Shown here in pieces: positions 50,626 through 62,370 of a stretch of DNA of 64,000 bases. How positions within the stretch are numbered: the first letter of the stretch is position 1; the number at the start of each line of letters is the position of its first letter. Below the pieces are notes generated by a model. The model was not told the DNA's origin and made no database searches. It saw nothing but the letters and a program-made list of their open reading frames with translations. Source of the stretch: Actinomycetales bacterium (GTDB lineage: Bacteria; Actinomycetota; Actinomycetes; Actinomycetales; Microbacteriaceae); NCBI GenBank assembly GCA_017308515.1, contig JAFKEN010000006.1:664479-728478 (forward strand), read 5' to 3'. The translations under genes were made by a program, and so were the position numbers.

Positions 50626-52227
50626 ATGCGCATCGACTGGCGGGTGTGGCTCGAGCGCCTGGCGCGGTCCTGGCGCGGATCGCTCCAGCTGCGCGTGGTC
50701 GCCATCACCCTGGTGCTCTCGGGCGTCGCGGTCACCGTGACCGGGGTCTTCATCAGCGCGAGCGTGCGCACCAACCTCTTCGAGACGCGGCGGGATCAGG
50801 TGGTGAAGGAGGCGGGCCTGGCGACGGAGCGTGCCCAGGAGCGCTTCACCCAGGCCTTCGAGGTGGGTCAGTCGCAGGACATCTCGGTCGTGCAGCAGGC
50901 GGCCACCAATGCCATCCAGAGCACCGTCTCGACCGGCCCGCTCATCAAGATCGCGCGGGTGCCGGGGCAGGACGGGCCGGGTCTGCTCGAGCCGCAGGAG
51001 AGCTTCGGCTTCAGCGACGTGCGCCTCTCCGACGAGCTGCAGACCGCCGTGCAGGAGGGCGATCCGGGCGCGATCTCGTGGCAGTCGATCGCGGTGCCGG
51101 CCGCCGACGGCGGCACCGCCCCCGGACTCGCGATCGGGAGCCTCCTCGACGTGCCCGAGGCGGGCGGGCTCTACCAGCTCTACTTCGTCTACGACCTCTC
51201 CGAGGTGCAGCAGGCCCTCGGATTCGTGCAGCGCACCCTCGTGCTCGGCGGGCTCGCGCTCGTGCTCGCGATCGGGGTGGTGGCCTTCGTGGTCGCGCAG
51301 ATCGTCGTCGGTCCGGTGCGCCGCGCGGCGGAGACCAGCGAGAAGCTCGCCGCGGGGCGCCTCGAGGAGCGGCTGCGCGAGCGGGGCGACGACGAGCTGG
51401 CGACGCTCGCGCGATCCTTCAACCGGATGGCCGACTCCATGCAGACCCAGATCGGCCAGCTCGCGACCCTGAGCCGTCTGCAGCAGCGCTTCGTCTCCGA
51501 CGTCTCGCACGAGCTGCGCACCCCGCTCACCACGATCCGCCTCGCGGGCGAGGTGCTCTACGACCAGCGCGAAGACTTCGCGCCGGCGACCGCCCGCACC
51601 GCCGAGCTGCTGCGCACCCAGATCGACCGGTTCGAGGTGCTGCTGGCGGACCTGCTCGAGATGAGCCGCTTCGACGCCGGGGCGGTCGAGCTCGAGCGGG
51701 AGCCGACCAACCTCGTGCGCCTCGCGGAGGACGCGATCGACGCGGTGCGCCCGCTCGCCGACGAGCACGGCAGCGAGCTGCGGCTCGTCGCGCCGGGCGG
51801 CTACTGCGAGGCCGAGGTCGACCCGCGGCGCATCCGCCGGATCCTGCAGAACCTCCTGGGCAACGCGATCGACCACGGCGAGGGCCGCCCCATCGCGGTC
51901 TACGTCGACTCCGACGCGACGGCCGTCGCGATGGCGGTGCGCGACCACGGCATGGGGATGAGCGCCGAGCAGGTCGAGCGGGTCTTCGACCGATTCTGGC
52001 GCGCCGACCCCTCGCGCCAGCGCCGCAGCGGCGGCACCGGGCTCGGCCTGGCGATCTCGATGGAGGACGCGGTGCTGCACGGCGGCGAGCTCGACCTGTG
52101 GTCGAAGCCGGGGGAGGGCAGCTGCTTCCGGCTCACGATCCCGCGCGAGGCGGGCATCGAGGTGCTCGGCTCGCCGCTGGACCTGCCGCCCGAGGATCCG
52201 CCCGTCGAGCGGGAGCCGGCCTCGTGA
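50626..52227 (+). CDS. mtrB: Sensor histidine kinase MtrB
   Basis: A 533-residue kinase with two membrane helices (about 23-45 and 205-230) flanking an extracytoplasmic sensor of about 160 residues. A HAMP domain follows (RRAAETSEKLAAGRLEERL), then the phospho-acceptor His295 in VSDVSHELRTPLTTIR, and the ATPase motifs NLLGNAIDHGEG and GGTGLGLAIS. It phosphorylates MtrA in response to cell-envelope cues. Its stop overlaps the start of lpqB by 4 nt, so the trio mtrA-mtrB-lpqB is translated as one unit. Confidence 0.95.
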   Translation: MRIDWRVWLERLARSWRGSLQLRVVAITLVLSGVAVTVTGVFISASVRTNLFETRRDQVVKEAGLATERAQERFTQAFEVGQSQDISVVQQAATNAIQSTVSTGPLIKIARVPGQDGPGLLEPQESFGFSDVRLSDELQTAVQEGDPGAISWQSIAVPAADGGTAPGLAIGSLLDVPEAGGLYQLYFVYDLSEVQQALGFVQRTLVLGGLALVLAIGVVAFVVAQIVVGPVRRAAETSEKLAAGRLEERLRERGDDELATLARSFNRMADSMQTQIGQLATLSRLQQRFVSDVSHELRTPLTTIRLAGEVLYDQREDFAPATARTAELLRTQIDRFEVLLADLLEMSRFDAGAVELEREPTNLVRLAEDAIDAVRPLADEHGSELRLVAPGGYCEAEVDPRRIRRILQNLLGNAIDHGEGRPIAVYVDSDATAVAMAVRDHGMGMSAEQVERVFDRFWRADPSRQRRSGGTGLGLAISMEDAVLHGGELDLWSKPGEGSCFRLTIPREAGIEVLGSPLDLPPEDPPVEREPAS

Positions 52228-53927
52228 TCCGCCGCGTGGGACGGGCCGGTCGTGCGAGCCACGCGGGCCGGGTGCGCACCGGCGCCACGGCGGGGCTGCT
52301 CGCGGTCGCGGCGCTGCTGGCGGGCTGCATCGCGATCCCCGAGTCCGGCTCGGTGCAGACCCAGCCGATCCCCGCCGAGGGCGACGAGGAGGTGCTGCTC
52401 CCGGTCCCCAACGGACCGTCGCCCGGCGACAGCCCGACCGACATCGTGCGCGGCTTCCTGCTCGCGGGCAAGGGCCCGCAGGCCTCGTACCAGGTGGCGC
52501 GCGAGTTCCTGACCGACTCCTTCCGCTCGGAGTGGTCGCCCGGCGCGGGCACCCTGGTGAGCGCCGGTGCCCTCAGCCCGGTCGAGGAGGCCACCGGTCA
52601 GGTCTCGGTCGACGTCGCGGTGACCGCCGAGCTCGATGCGAGCGGGCACTACACGGCCGAGGCCTCGGGCACGAGCCACCGGCTCGAGTTCACCCTCGAG
52701 CAGGATTCGCGCGGCGAGTGGCGCATCTCGAACGCTCCCGACGGCACCGTCGTCACGCCGGCGGCGTTCGACCTCATCTTCGACCCCTACCCGCTCTACT
52801 TCTTCGATCCCGACTACCGCTATCTCGTGCCCGATCTGCGCTGGTTCCTGCTCAGCCGCAACGTCGCCAACCGCATCGTCTCCGAGCTCATCGCGGGCGG
52901 CTCCGAGCTGCTCTCCTCCGGAGCGCTCGTCTCGGCCTTCCCGAGCGGGGCGGCGCTCGGCGGCTCGCCGTCCGTCTCGGAGGGTCGCGCGGTGGTGCCG
53001 CTCGACGCGACGGTCGCCGCCCAGTCCGGCACCGACCAGTGGCGGATGCTGCAGCAGCTGACCGCGAGCCTCGTCTCGCTCGGCGATGTCAGCGAGGTCG
53101 CGGTCACCGTCGGCGGGCTGCCCCTCGCGATCCCCGACCTCGGCGATCCGGCGGATCGCTTCCTCGGGGTGCCGCCGTCGGCGATCGGCCTGTCGGGGGG
53201 TGACTTCGGCGTGATCGGCCTCGACGGCGTCACCCCGGTCGACGGGATCGGCACCGCGCTCGACGGCACGGGTGCGGTCGCCGCGGCGATCGGCCGCGAC
53301 GGGGCGAGCGCGGCCGCGCTGACCCCCGCCGGTGTGGTGCGGATCGCGGACGGGCGTCTCGACGTGCTCGACGCGCGCGGGGGGCTCGCCGCCCCGTCCC
53401 TCGATCCGCTCGGCTACACCTGGACCGCGCCGAGCGACGACGCGAGCGGACTCGTCGCGCTCGGGTCGGACGGCGTCGCGCACGCGGTGCGCAACGAGCT
53501 CGCGGGAGACGTCGTCGCCCTGCGCGTCTCGCGCGACGGCACGCGGCTGCTCGCCGCGCTGAGCGCGCCCGACGGGCCGCGCCTCGTGATCGCGGGCATC
53601 GAGCGCGACGCCGACCGCGCCCCGACCGGTCTGGTCGCCCCGGTCGCCATCCCGGTGCCGTCCGGGCAGCTCATCGACGCGGTCTGGGTCGACGGTCTCA
53701 CGATCGCCGTGCTCACGCGCGACGGCGAGGACGCGCTCGTCACCTCGATCACCCTCGGCGGCGCCGCGCAGCGGCTCGGCGTGCTCGACGACGCGGTGCA
53801 GCTCTCGGCGGGGAACGGCGTCGACGCGCTCCGGGTGCGCACCTCGACCGGGGACGTGCTGCGTTCCACCGGCGACGACTGGGCCGACACCGGCTTCGAC
53901 GCCTCCTTCCTCGCCGTGCTCGACTGA
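52224..53927 (+). CDS. lpqB: Lipoprotein LpqB
   Basis: A 567-residue lipoprotein starting at GTG 52224 inside the mtrB stop. The signal sequence ends in LLAGC with lipid-attached Cys35. Then come an N-terminal domain of the spore-germination-type (GerMN) fold around 60-330, with LRWFLLSRNVANRIVSELIAGG, and a C-terminal beta-propeller-like part with repeated short strands. LpqB binds the outer part of MtrB and tunes its signal in mycobacteria. Position and lipobox make the identification secure. Confidence 0.93.
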   Translation: MIRRVGRAGRASHAGRVRTGATAGLLAVAALLAGCIAIPESGSVQTQPIPAEGDEEVLLPVPNGPSPGDSPTDIVRGFLLAGKGPQASYQVAREFLTDSFRSEWSPGAGTLVSAGALSPVEEATGQVSVDVAVTAELDASGHYTAEASGTSHRLEFTLEQDSRGEWRISNAPDGTVVTPAAFDLIFDPYPLYFFDPDYRYLVPDLRWFLLSRNVANRIVSELIAGGSELLSSGALVSAFPSGAALGGSPSVSEGRAVVPLDATVAAQSGTDQWRMLQQLTASLVSLGDVSEVAVTVGGLPLAIPDLGDPADRFLGVPPSAIGLSGGDFGVIGLDGVTPVDGIGTALDGTGAVAAAIGRDGASAAALTPAGVVRIADGRLDVLDARGGLAAPSLDPLGYTWTAPSDDASGLVALGSDGVAHAVRNELAGDVVALRVSRDGTRLLAALSAPDGPRLVIAGIERDADRAPTGLVAPVAIPVPSGQLIDAVWVDGLTIAVLTRDGEDALVTSITLGGAAQRLGVLDDAVQLSAGNGVDALRVRTSTGDVLRSTGDDWADTGFDASFLAVLD

Positions 53928-53989
53928 GGCCCTCCCCAGAGGCGCTCACCGGGCGCGGCGCCTCCGGGTCGGCGCGCAAGGCTGCGGGG

Positions 53990-54835
53990 GTGGGCGATCC
54001 CGAGCTGCCCCGCGGGGCGACCGGCCCGCGGCACCTGCTCGTCGAGGCGGCGCTCGATGCGCTCGCCGTGCTGCTGCCGGTGACCTGCGCGGGGTGCGGT
54101 GCCGACGACCGTGCCCTGTGCGCGGCCTGCCGCGCGAGACTCGCGCCGCGCCCGGCGGTCCGCACCGAGCTGCGCCGGCCCGCGAGGGGCGGAGGCGGGG
54201 AAGTCGGCGGGGGCGGGGCGACGATCCCGGTGATCGCGGCGCTCGACTACGCGGGCGTGGCTCGTTCGGTCGTCGCCGCCGCGAAGGACGGCGGGCGCAG
54301 CGACGCGATCCCGGCCCTCGCCCGCGCTCTCGCCGCCGCGGTCACCGCCGCCGTCGCCGAAGTCGCCGCGCGGGAGGGGGCCGACGCCGCAGCGCGCCTC
54401 GAGGTCTGCGCGGTGCCGACCACGTGGCGCGCTCGCCGTCGGCGCGGCTCGTGGCCGCTCGGCGCGATGCTCGCGCGGGCCGGCGTGCGGCCTCGACGCT
54501 TGCTTGCCGTCGCGGCGGCCGGAGCGCCGCAGAAGTCGCTCGACCTCGCCGCGCGCCGACGGGCTCGACGCGACGCGTTCCGGGCCCGCGGGTCGCTCGC
54601 CGGCCGCGTCATCCTGCTCGTCGACGACGTCGTCACGAGCGGTTCGACGCTCGCCGCGGCGGCGACCGCGCTCGAGGCGGCGGGGGCACGGGTCGCGATC
54701 GCGGCGGTCGTGGCTGCGACGCCCCGCCGCGACGGCCGGGGTGAGGCGGCGATCCTCGGAGACGTCCCAGAACCCGCCGCGCATCCCCCCGACCCGGGAC
54801 TTTCGGAGCGTGACACCGGGCGCGCACGGGTCTAG
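53990..54835 (+). CDS. ComFC-like phosphoribosyltransferase-fold protein
   Basis: A 281-residue protein starting at GTG 53990. The N-terminus has a zinc-knuckle-like set of cysteines, VTCAGCG and ALCAACR, and the C-terminus has the PRPP-type loop VILLVDDVVTSGSTLAAAATAL. This is the ComFC/GntX family, linked to DNA uptake in competent bacteria but of unclear biochemical role. Its place between lpqB and hpf is the same as in many actinobacteria. The stop TAG at 54,833-54,835 is the first part of a TAGGTT run that could be a -10 box for hpf. Confidence 0.85.
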   Translation: MGDPELPRGATGPRHLLVEAALDALAVLLPVTCAGCGADDRALCAACRARLAPRPAVRTELRRPARGGGGEVGGGGATIPVIAALDYAGVARSVVAAAKDGGRSDAIPALARALAAAVTAAVAEVAAREGADAAARLEVCAVPTTWRARRRRGSWPLGAMLARAGVRPRRLLAVAAAGAPQKSLDLAARRRARRDAFRARGSLAGRVILLVDDVVTSGSTLAAAATALEAAGARVAIAAVVAATPRRDGRGEAAILGDVPEPAAHPPDPGLSERDTGRARV

Positions 54836-54910
54836 GTTCGTGCCAAAGGCGAGGACGATCCGCCTGATCCGCGGGCGGCGCACTCGCCGAAGAGCGGACA
54901 GGAGGACAGC

Positions 54911-55609
54911 ATGGACGTCACCGTCATCGGCCGCGGGGTGGAGATCCCCGATCGCTTCGAGGACTACGTCACCGAGAAGTCCGAGAAGATCGCGCACCTC
55001 GCCGAGCGCTCGCTCGCGCTCGACATCCGCGTGAGCCGCCATCACGAGAAGCGCGGCCAGGCCGGCGACGACCGGGTCGAGCTCACGCTCGTCGGGCCCG
55101 GCCCGGTGGTGCGGGCGGAGGCGGGCGCGGGCGACAAGTACGCCGCGTTCGACCTGGCCTTCGACAAGCTCGTCGAGCGCATCCGCCAGGCGAAGGATCG
55201 CCGCAAGGTGCACCGCGGCAAGCGCACGCCCGCCTCGCTGTCCGATGCGAGCGCCGCCGGATTCCCCGATCTCGACGTCACCCCGGCGAGCGCCGAGGTC
55301 ATCGAGCGGGTCGCGACCGGGTCGATCCCGGTGATCGACGCCGACGAGTCCGAGCGTGGCGAGAGCCCGGTCGTGATCCGCCGCAAGGTGTTCCCGATGG
55401 AGCGCATGACGCCCGAGAGCGCGGTCGACCGGATGGAGCTCGTCGGCCACGACTTCTTCCTCTTCATCGACGCCGAGAGCGATCGGCCGAGCGTCGTCTA
55501 CCGTCGCCAGGGCTGGGACTACGGCGTGATCGGCCTGGAGGACGAGGAGGCCGCGTCCGAGCGCCGCCTCGCCACCGGAGGCCGGAGCCGGCGGGTCGCC
55601 GTGCGCTGA
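54911..55609 (+). CDS. hpf: Ribosome hibernation-promoting factor, long form
   Basis: A 232-residue protein with the S30AE domain in the first half (VTVIGRGVEIPDRFEDYVTEK, then VRAEAGAGDKYAAFDLAFDKL) and the C-terminal dimerisation domain in the second half (VIRRKVFPMERMTPESA, ELVGHDFFLFIDAES, GVIGLED). The long form pairs ribosomes into inactive 100S dimers in starvation or stress. A ribosome-binding AGGAGG stands a few bases before ATG 54911. It lies between comFC and secA as in related genomes, and a strong stem-loop follows. Confidence 0.93.
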   Translation: MDVTVIGRGVEIPDRFEDYVTEKSEKIAHLAERSLALDIRVSRHHEKRGQAGDDRVELTLVGPGPVVRAEAGAGDKYAAFDLAFDKLVERIRQAKDRRKVHRGKRTPASLSDASAAGFPDLDVTPASAEVIERVATGSIPVIDADESERGESPVVIRRKVFPMERMTPESAVDRMELVGHDFFLFIDAESDRPSVVYRRQGWDYGVIGLEDEEAASERRLATGGRSRRVAVR

Positions 55610-55629
55610 GCCGCGGCGTCCGATCGTCG

Positions 55630-55670
55630 GCGGCGACGGGCCGCCGCAGTACGCGTCGGCCCGTCGCCGC
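55630..55670 (+). terminator. Terminator-like stem-loop after hpf
   Basis: Perfect 13-bp arms GCGGCGACGGGCC (55,630-55,642) and its complement (55,658-55,670) with a 15-nt loop, just after the hpf stop. There is no T-run. Confidence 0.55.
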
Positions 55671-55747
55671 TCCCGCTCTCCTGCGCGACGAATCGGCCGC
55701 GACGGAGGCTCCCGTCGGCCGCCCAGCCAGCCCGTCGATAGGCTTGC

Positions 55748-55753
55748 TAAAGT
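55748..55753 (+). promoter_or_regulatory. Probable -10 box of secA
   Basis: TAAAGT, 50 nt before GTG 55804. The leader has CGAGGAGAG near the start codon. The 194-bp gap before secA contains only this and the stem-loop after hpf. Confidence 0.4.
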
Positions 55754-55803
55754 AACGCGCCGGTCACGGCGGGCATTCAGCCGGCCGTCAGCGAGGAGAG
55801 CAC

Positions 55804-58626
<2,823 letters not shown>

Positions 58627-58650
58627 GCTCGTCGGTCGCGCGGGGCTAGC

Positions 58651-59172
58651 TCACAGCACGTGGATGGCGGTCGCGCGCCAGCGGCGGTCGAGGCCTTCCA
58701 GGCGGATGGCGACCGCGCGGGCGCGTGAGCGCCCGCGCACGACGACGGTCGCTTCGACGACCCCGTCGCGCGGTTCGCACTGCAGCCGCGAGCCGATGCT
58801 GATGCTCGGCCGGGTGGCCTTCTGGCCGCGCGCCTCGCGGGCGCGGGCCGACAGCGCGACCCGGGTGAGCAGGTGGCGGTAGACGTCGTCGCTGACCCAG
58901 CGGGCGATCTGGTCGAGCTCCCGTGCCCCGGCGAGGATCTCGACGACGCACCGGGTGAGGTTCTCGAGCAGCGGACCCGGATCGGGCAGCTCGCTCGTCG
59001 GGGTGGGCTGGTGGCCGAAGAAGTCCTCTTCGTCGAACCGCCCGCGGATGGCCCGCAGCGTGGCCCCGCCGACCGCCTGTTCGGCGTCGGCCGCCGCTCC
59101 CCGTGCCGGTTCCGGCGCCCGACCGTGCTGCTGGGCCTGCTCCTGCACCGCGGCCGCGATCGCTGCTGCCAT
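58651..59172 (-). CDS. Rv3235-type conserved protein
   Basis: I start at ATG 59172 (MAAAIAAAVQEQAQQHG); the longer open frame upstream is a shadow. The 173-residue protein has an Ala/Gln-rich start, a variable linker with FDEEDFFGHQPTPTS, and a conserved half with LTRCVVEILAGARELDQIARWVSDDVYRHLLTR and VVEATVVVRGRSRARAVAIRLEG. It matches what I recall of the Rv3235 family, encoded near secA in actinobacteria. No catalytic motif or membrane segment is seen. The function is unknown. Its stop is 24 bp from the secA stop. Confidence 0.7.
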   Translation of the reverse strand: MAAAIAAAVQEQAQQHGRAPEPARGAAADAEQAVGGATLRAIRGRFDEEDFFGHQPTPTSELPDPGPLLENLTRCVVEILAGARELDQIARWVSDDVYRHLLTRVALSARAREARGQKATRPSISIGSRLQCEPRDGVVEATVVVRGRSRARAVAIRLEGLDRRWRATAIHVL

Positions 59173-59328
59173 GGCACCCCCTGATCTCTCGACGGATCCC
59201 CGATCCGCATCGACGGCCCCCGACCGGGGGTCAGCCGGTGGAGGTGCTCCATTGCAACACAGAGCGGAGGATGTGTCGAGAGTTTTCGTCAAATGTGGAC
59301 AACCGGGATCGGGGGACCGTCGCGGGGC

Positions 59329-59334
59329 TACCGT
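59329..59334 (+). promoter_or_regulatory. -10 box of the 59,341 gene (leaderless type)
   Basis: TACCGT, 6 nt before ATG 59341. The rest of the 168-bp divergent region towards the Rv3235-type gene shows no clear box. Confidence 0.4.
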
Positions 59335-59340
59335 CCTCGC

Positions 59341-59937
59341 ATGCGCTGGGACCGCCTCTTCGACGACCTCGAGGGTCAGCTCGACGAGGAGCTCCGGGCG
59401 GAGGAGACCGATCTCGTCGCCGAGGAGGAGCGCCTGCGGCTCGGCCGGCTCGCGCTGCGCGACCGGCTCGCGGCGGTCGCGACCGGCGAGGTGCGACCCG
59501 ACGCTCCGCTGCGGCTCGAACTCCGCGGCGGCCGCCGGGTCGCCCTCGCGGCGCTCACGGTGGGCCGGGACTGGCTGGCCGGGCCGCTGGGCGGCGAGGG
59601 GGCGGGGCGCTCGGCGGTGATCCCCCTGGCCGCGATCGCGGCGGCGCTGCCCACTCCGGTGCAGCTGAGCACGGGCCTCGGCGCGGAGCCGGCGGGGGAG
59701 TCGGCGCTCGCGCTCTCGGCCCGCCTCGGGCTCGCCTTCGTGCTGCGCGACCTCGCGCGGCGGCGTGCGCCCGTGACGCTGCTGCTCGGGTCCGCGGGCG
59801 TGCACGGCACCATCGACCGCGTCGCGCGCGACCACCTCGACCTCGCCGAGCACCCGCCCGGCGAACCGCGCCGCGCGAGCGCGGTCTCGGCCGTGCGGCT
59901 CGTGCCCTTCGGGGCGCTCGACCTCATCGAGTACTGA
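59341..59937 (+). CDS. Conserved-looking hypothetical protein
   Basis: A 198-residue protein that I do not recognise. I start at ATG 59341 (MRWDRLFDDLEGQLDEELRAEE), supported by a -10 box 6 nt upstream. The N-terminus is an acidic amphipathic helix (about 5-45). The rest is a mix of Val/Ala/Leu-rich strands such as LALRDRLAAVATGEVRPDAPLRLELRGG, split into short runs, and it ends with FGALDLIEY. There is no signal peptide or membrane helix. Its place between the Rv3235-type and HTH genes suggests a conserved neighbourhood rather than an accessory gene. Confidence 0.6.
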   Translation: MRWDRLFDDLEGQLDEELRAEETDLVAEEERLRLGRLALRDRLAAVATGEVRPDAPLRLELRGGRRVALAALTVGRDWLAGPLGGEGAGRSAVIPLAAIAAALPTPVQLSTGLGAEPAGESALALSARLGLAFVLRDLARRRAPVTLLLGSAGVHGTIDRVARDHLDLAEHPPGEPRRASAVSAVRLVPFGALDLIEY

Positions 59938-59974
59938 CCGGGCGCCGGCGCCGGCACCGCGCGGACCGCCCGCG

Positions 59975-60247
59975 CTAGCCGCGCCGCCCGGAGAGGATCT
60001 CGGGCAGGTCGGCGTGCTGCGCCTGGCGCCAGCGCGCGCGGCTGCTGGCCTCGTCGTACTTGTCTTGGATGTAGCCCTCGAGCACGCTCTGCTCGACGCG
60101 CCACGCGCCCCGCGCCCCGACTTGGATCGCCGGCAACTCGCCCGAGCGCACGAGCCCGTAGGCCTGCCGCGCGGAGATGGCGAGCACGTCGGCCACGTCG
60201 GCGAGGGTCAGGAAGCGACCCAGCGGAGCAGGCGCGGGCTCGGTCAT
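59975..60247 (-). CDS. Small helix-turn-helix (excisionase/MerR-like) DNA-binding protein
   Basis: A 90-residue protein starting at ATG 60247. Its core is FLTLADVADVLAISARQAYGLVRSGELPAIQVGARGAWRVEQSVLEGYI when read in pieces: an N-terminal winged helix of the excisionase/BldC type, followed by a basic helical tail. Similar small proteins are widespread in actinobacteria and act as regulators, often of development or cell-envelope genes. There is no nearby phage integrase, so an excisionase role is unlikely. The TAG/TAA-type box 7 nt upstream suggests a leaderless message. Confidence 0.75.
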   Translation of the reverse strand: MTEPAPAPLGRFLTLADVADVLAISARQAYGLVRSGELPAIQVGARGAWRVEQSVLEGYIQDKYDEASSRARWRQAQHADLPEILSGRRG

Positions 60248-60254
60248 GGCTCCG

Positions 60255-60260
60255 ATTATC
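60255..60260 (-). promoter_or_regulatory. -10 box of the small HTH gene (leaderless type)
   Basis: Minus-strand GATAAT, 7 nt before ATG 60247; it differs from TATAAT by one base. Confidence 0.45.
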
Positions 60261-60328
60261 GTCCGCGCCCCGCCCCGGCCCCCGTCGTGTGGATAACTCC
60301 CGCCCGCCCCGGCGGAGCATTCGTCACC

Positions 60329-61120
60329 ATGCTGACGACCCACTCCCCGGGAGGATCCGTGCCCGACACTCCGAGCAGTCCGCGCCGCCGGCGCCGCATC
60401 GACGCCCGCCTGGTGATCGGCCTCGTGCTCGTGCTGGCCTCGGTCGCGGGGGTGGTGGCGCTCGTGGCCGCGGTGGATCGCCGGGTGCCGGTGTTCGCTG
60501 CGGCGCATGCGATCGCGCCGGGCGAGCGCCTCGACGAGGGCGCGCTCGTGCTGCGTCAGGTGGCCCTCGACGGGGCCGGCGGGCTGTATCTGACCCCCGG
60601 CGCCGGCCTCGACGACGCGGTCGCGCTGGCCCCGATCCGCGAGGGCGAGCTCGTGGCGCTCTCCGCGGTCGGCGCCGCGGGCGAGCTCGACGCGGCCTCG
60701 GTGGTGCTCGCGCTCGCCTCGCCGTTGAGCGCCTCCGTCGAGCCGGGCGACCGGGTCGACATCTGGATCGCGACGCCGGCCGAGAGCGGCATCACCGCCG
60801 CCGACGCCGGCCCGCCCGCGCCGCCCGCGGTGCTCGTCGCCGACGCCGTCGTCGTGCGGGTCGTCGCCGACGACGGTCTCGTCGGATCGAAGGAGCGGCT
60901 CGGGGTCGAGGTGCTCGTGCCGCGCGACCGGGTGGCCCGCGTCGTGCAGGCGCTCGCCGACGGCAGTTCGCTCGCCGCCGTGCCGGCCGGGGCTCCAGGC
61001 GCGAACGAGGGCGTCGAGGGCGCGGAGGACGCCGAGGGTGAGGGCGGCGAGTCCGCGGACATCGACGCCACGGGCGAGGAGTCGTCGACGCCCGCCCCGA
61101 GCGGACCCCCGGCGCCGTGA
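60329..61120 (+). CDS. SAF-domain membrane protein (CpaB/RcpC-like)
   Basis: A 263-residue protein from ATG 60329; GTG 60359 is an alternative with GGGAGG 4 nt upstream. It has one membrane helix (about 28-50) after a basic stretch, then an outside SAF domain with FAAAHAIAPGERLDEGALVLRQVAL and an acidic Glu/Gly/Ser tail. Such proteins (CpaB/RcpC) anchor Flp-type pili in the wall, but no pilin or secretion ATPase is nearby. It overlaps the CpaE-like gene by 4 nt, so the two work together. The role of the pair in actinobacteria is not established. Confidence 0.7.
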   Translation: MLTTHSPGGSVPDTPSSPRRRRRIDARLVIGLVLVLASVAGVVALVAAVDRRVPVFAAAHAIAPGERLDEGALVLRQVALDGAGGLYLTPGAGLDDAVALAPIREGELVALSAVGAAGELDAASVVLALASPLSASVEPGDRVDIWIATPAESGITAADAGPPAPPAVLVADAVVVRVVADDGLVGSKERLGVEVLVPRDRVARVVQALADGSSLAAVPAGAPGANEGVEGAEDAEGEGGESADIDATGEESSTPAPSGPPAP

Positions 61121-62361
61121 GCTCGGTCGCACTGAGTCTCCCGCTCGAGCTCGAGGAGCGGCTCGTCGCCACCGCCGTCGCGCACGGTCACGCCGTGCTC
61201 GCGCGCTGCTCGGGCGGCGACGAGCTCGCCTCCCGGCTGGCGGCGCTGCGCCCCGAGTACGTCGTCGCACGCTGCGACGCGCGCTACCTCGGCGAACGGC
61301 TGCTGGCCGAGTGCGACGCGCGCGGCGTACGGCTCGTCGCGATCGCCGACGACACCGAGAGCGCGCTGCACGCGCGTCGGCTCGGCATCCTCGAGACCTT
61401 CCCGCCGGGGGACTGGGACGCGCTGCTGCCCGCCGGGCGCCCGACGCGCCCCGTCCCGAGCGCGCCCGAGGCACCGCGCACCCCCGCCGAACGCGGAGAG
61501 GTCGTCGCCGTCTGGGGCCCGCACGGCGCCCCGGGCCGCACCTCGGTCGCGATCGCGATCGCCGCGGAGCTCGGCCGGCGCGGCGTGCCGGTCGCGCTCG
61601 CCGACGCCGACGTGCACGCCGCCTCCGTCGCGCCCGCGCTGGGACTGCTCGACGAGGCCCCCGGCTTCGCGGCCGCGTGCCGGCTCGCGGCGGCCGGCGC
61701 GCTGACGGTGGCGGAGTTCGAGCGGGTCGCCGACTGGGTGAGCCTCGATCGCGGCGGCATGTCGGTGCTGACCGGCATCGGTCGCCCCGCCCGCTGGCCC
61801 GAGCTCGGCCCCGCGAAGGTCGAGGCCGCGCTCGAGGCCGCGCGCGACTGGGTGCGCATGACCGTCGTCGACCTCGCCGCTCCGCTCGAGCAGGACGAGG
61901 AGATCTCGAGCGACCTCGTCGCCCCGCGGCGCAACGGGGCCACCCTCGCGGCCCTGCGCACCGCCGACCGGGTCGTGCTGGTCGGGGCGGCGGATCCGGT
62001 CGGGCTCGCGCGGCTGCTGCGCGCCCACGCCGAACTGGTCGAGACGGTGGCGCCGGATCGGGTGACCGTCGCGGTCACGAAGGTGCGGTCCTCGGCGGTC
62101 GGCCTCGATCCCGCGGGCCAGGTGACGCAGACGCTCGCGCGGTTCGGCGGGGTGCGCGATCCGGTGCTCGTCCCGTGGGATCCGGCGGCCTTCGACGCCG
62201 CCCTGCTCGCGGGGCGCCCGCTCGCCGAGGCGGCGCCGCGCTCGCCCGCGCGGCTCGCGCTGCGGGAGCTCGCGGTGGAGCGGCTGCTCGGGCAGTCGCT
62301 GCGCCCGACCCGCGGGTGGTCGGCATGGGGGCGGCGGGAGCGGGCCTCGGCGACCGCGTAG
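61117..62361 (+). CDS. CpaE/ParA-like ATPase with altered Walker A
   Basis: A 414-residue protein from GTG 61117 (GTGA with the SAF gene). The first 120 residues look like a receiver-type or CpaE N-terminal domain. The MinD/ParA-like part starts with VAVWGPHGAPGRTSVA (130-145): the usual G-K-G-G-x-G-K-T is changed so that Arg141 stands where the catalytic Lys would be. LADADVHAASVAPALG and VRMTVVDLAAPLEQDEEISSDLV correspond to the switch regions. It may bind nucleotide poorly or not hydrolyse it. Function together with the SAF protein is inferred from the overlap. Confidence 0.7.
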   Translation: MSSVALSLPLELEERLVATAVAHGHAVLARCSGGDELASRLAALRPEYVVARCDARYLGERLLAECDARGVRLVAIADDTESALHARRLGILETFPPGDWDALLPAGRPTRPVPSAPEAPRTPAERGEVVAVWGPHGAPGRTSVAIAIAAELGRRGVPVALADADVHAASVAPALGLLDEAPGFAAACRLAAAGALTVAEFERVADWVSLDRGGMSVLTGIGRPARWPELGPAKVEAALEAARDWVRMTVVDLAAPLEQDEEISSDLVAPRRNGATLAALRTADRVVLVGAADPVGLARLLRAHAELVETVAPDRVTVAVTKVRSSAVGLDPAGQVTQTLARFGGVRDPVLVPWDPAAFDAALLAGRPLAEAAPRSPARLALRELAVERLLGQSLRPTRGWSAWGRRERASATA

Positions 62362-62364
62362 CCT
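62359..62364 (+). promoter_or_regulatory. -10 box of pdtaS sharing a stop codon (leaderless type)
   Basis: TAGCCT begins with the TAG stop of the CpaE-like gene and lies 6 nt before ATG 62371. Confidence 0.5.
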
Positions 62365-62370
62365 GGGCTC

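Noticed and set aside
53939-53964. A terminator after lpqB (GAGGCGC ... GCGCCTC)
   Set aside because: The stem has only 7 bp with a 12-nt GC-rich loop, which is expected by chance in this composition.
59975-60247. A phage excisionase marking an integrated element
   Set aside because: There is no integrase, attachment site or other phage gene nearby; the neighbours are conserved chromosomal genes.
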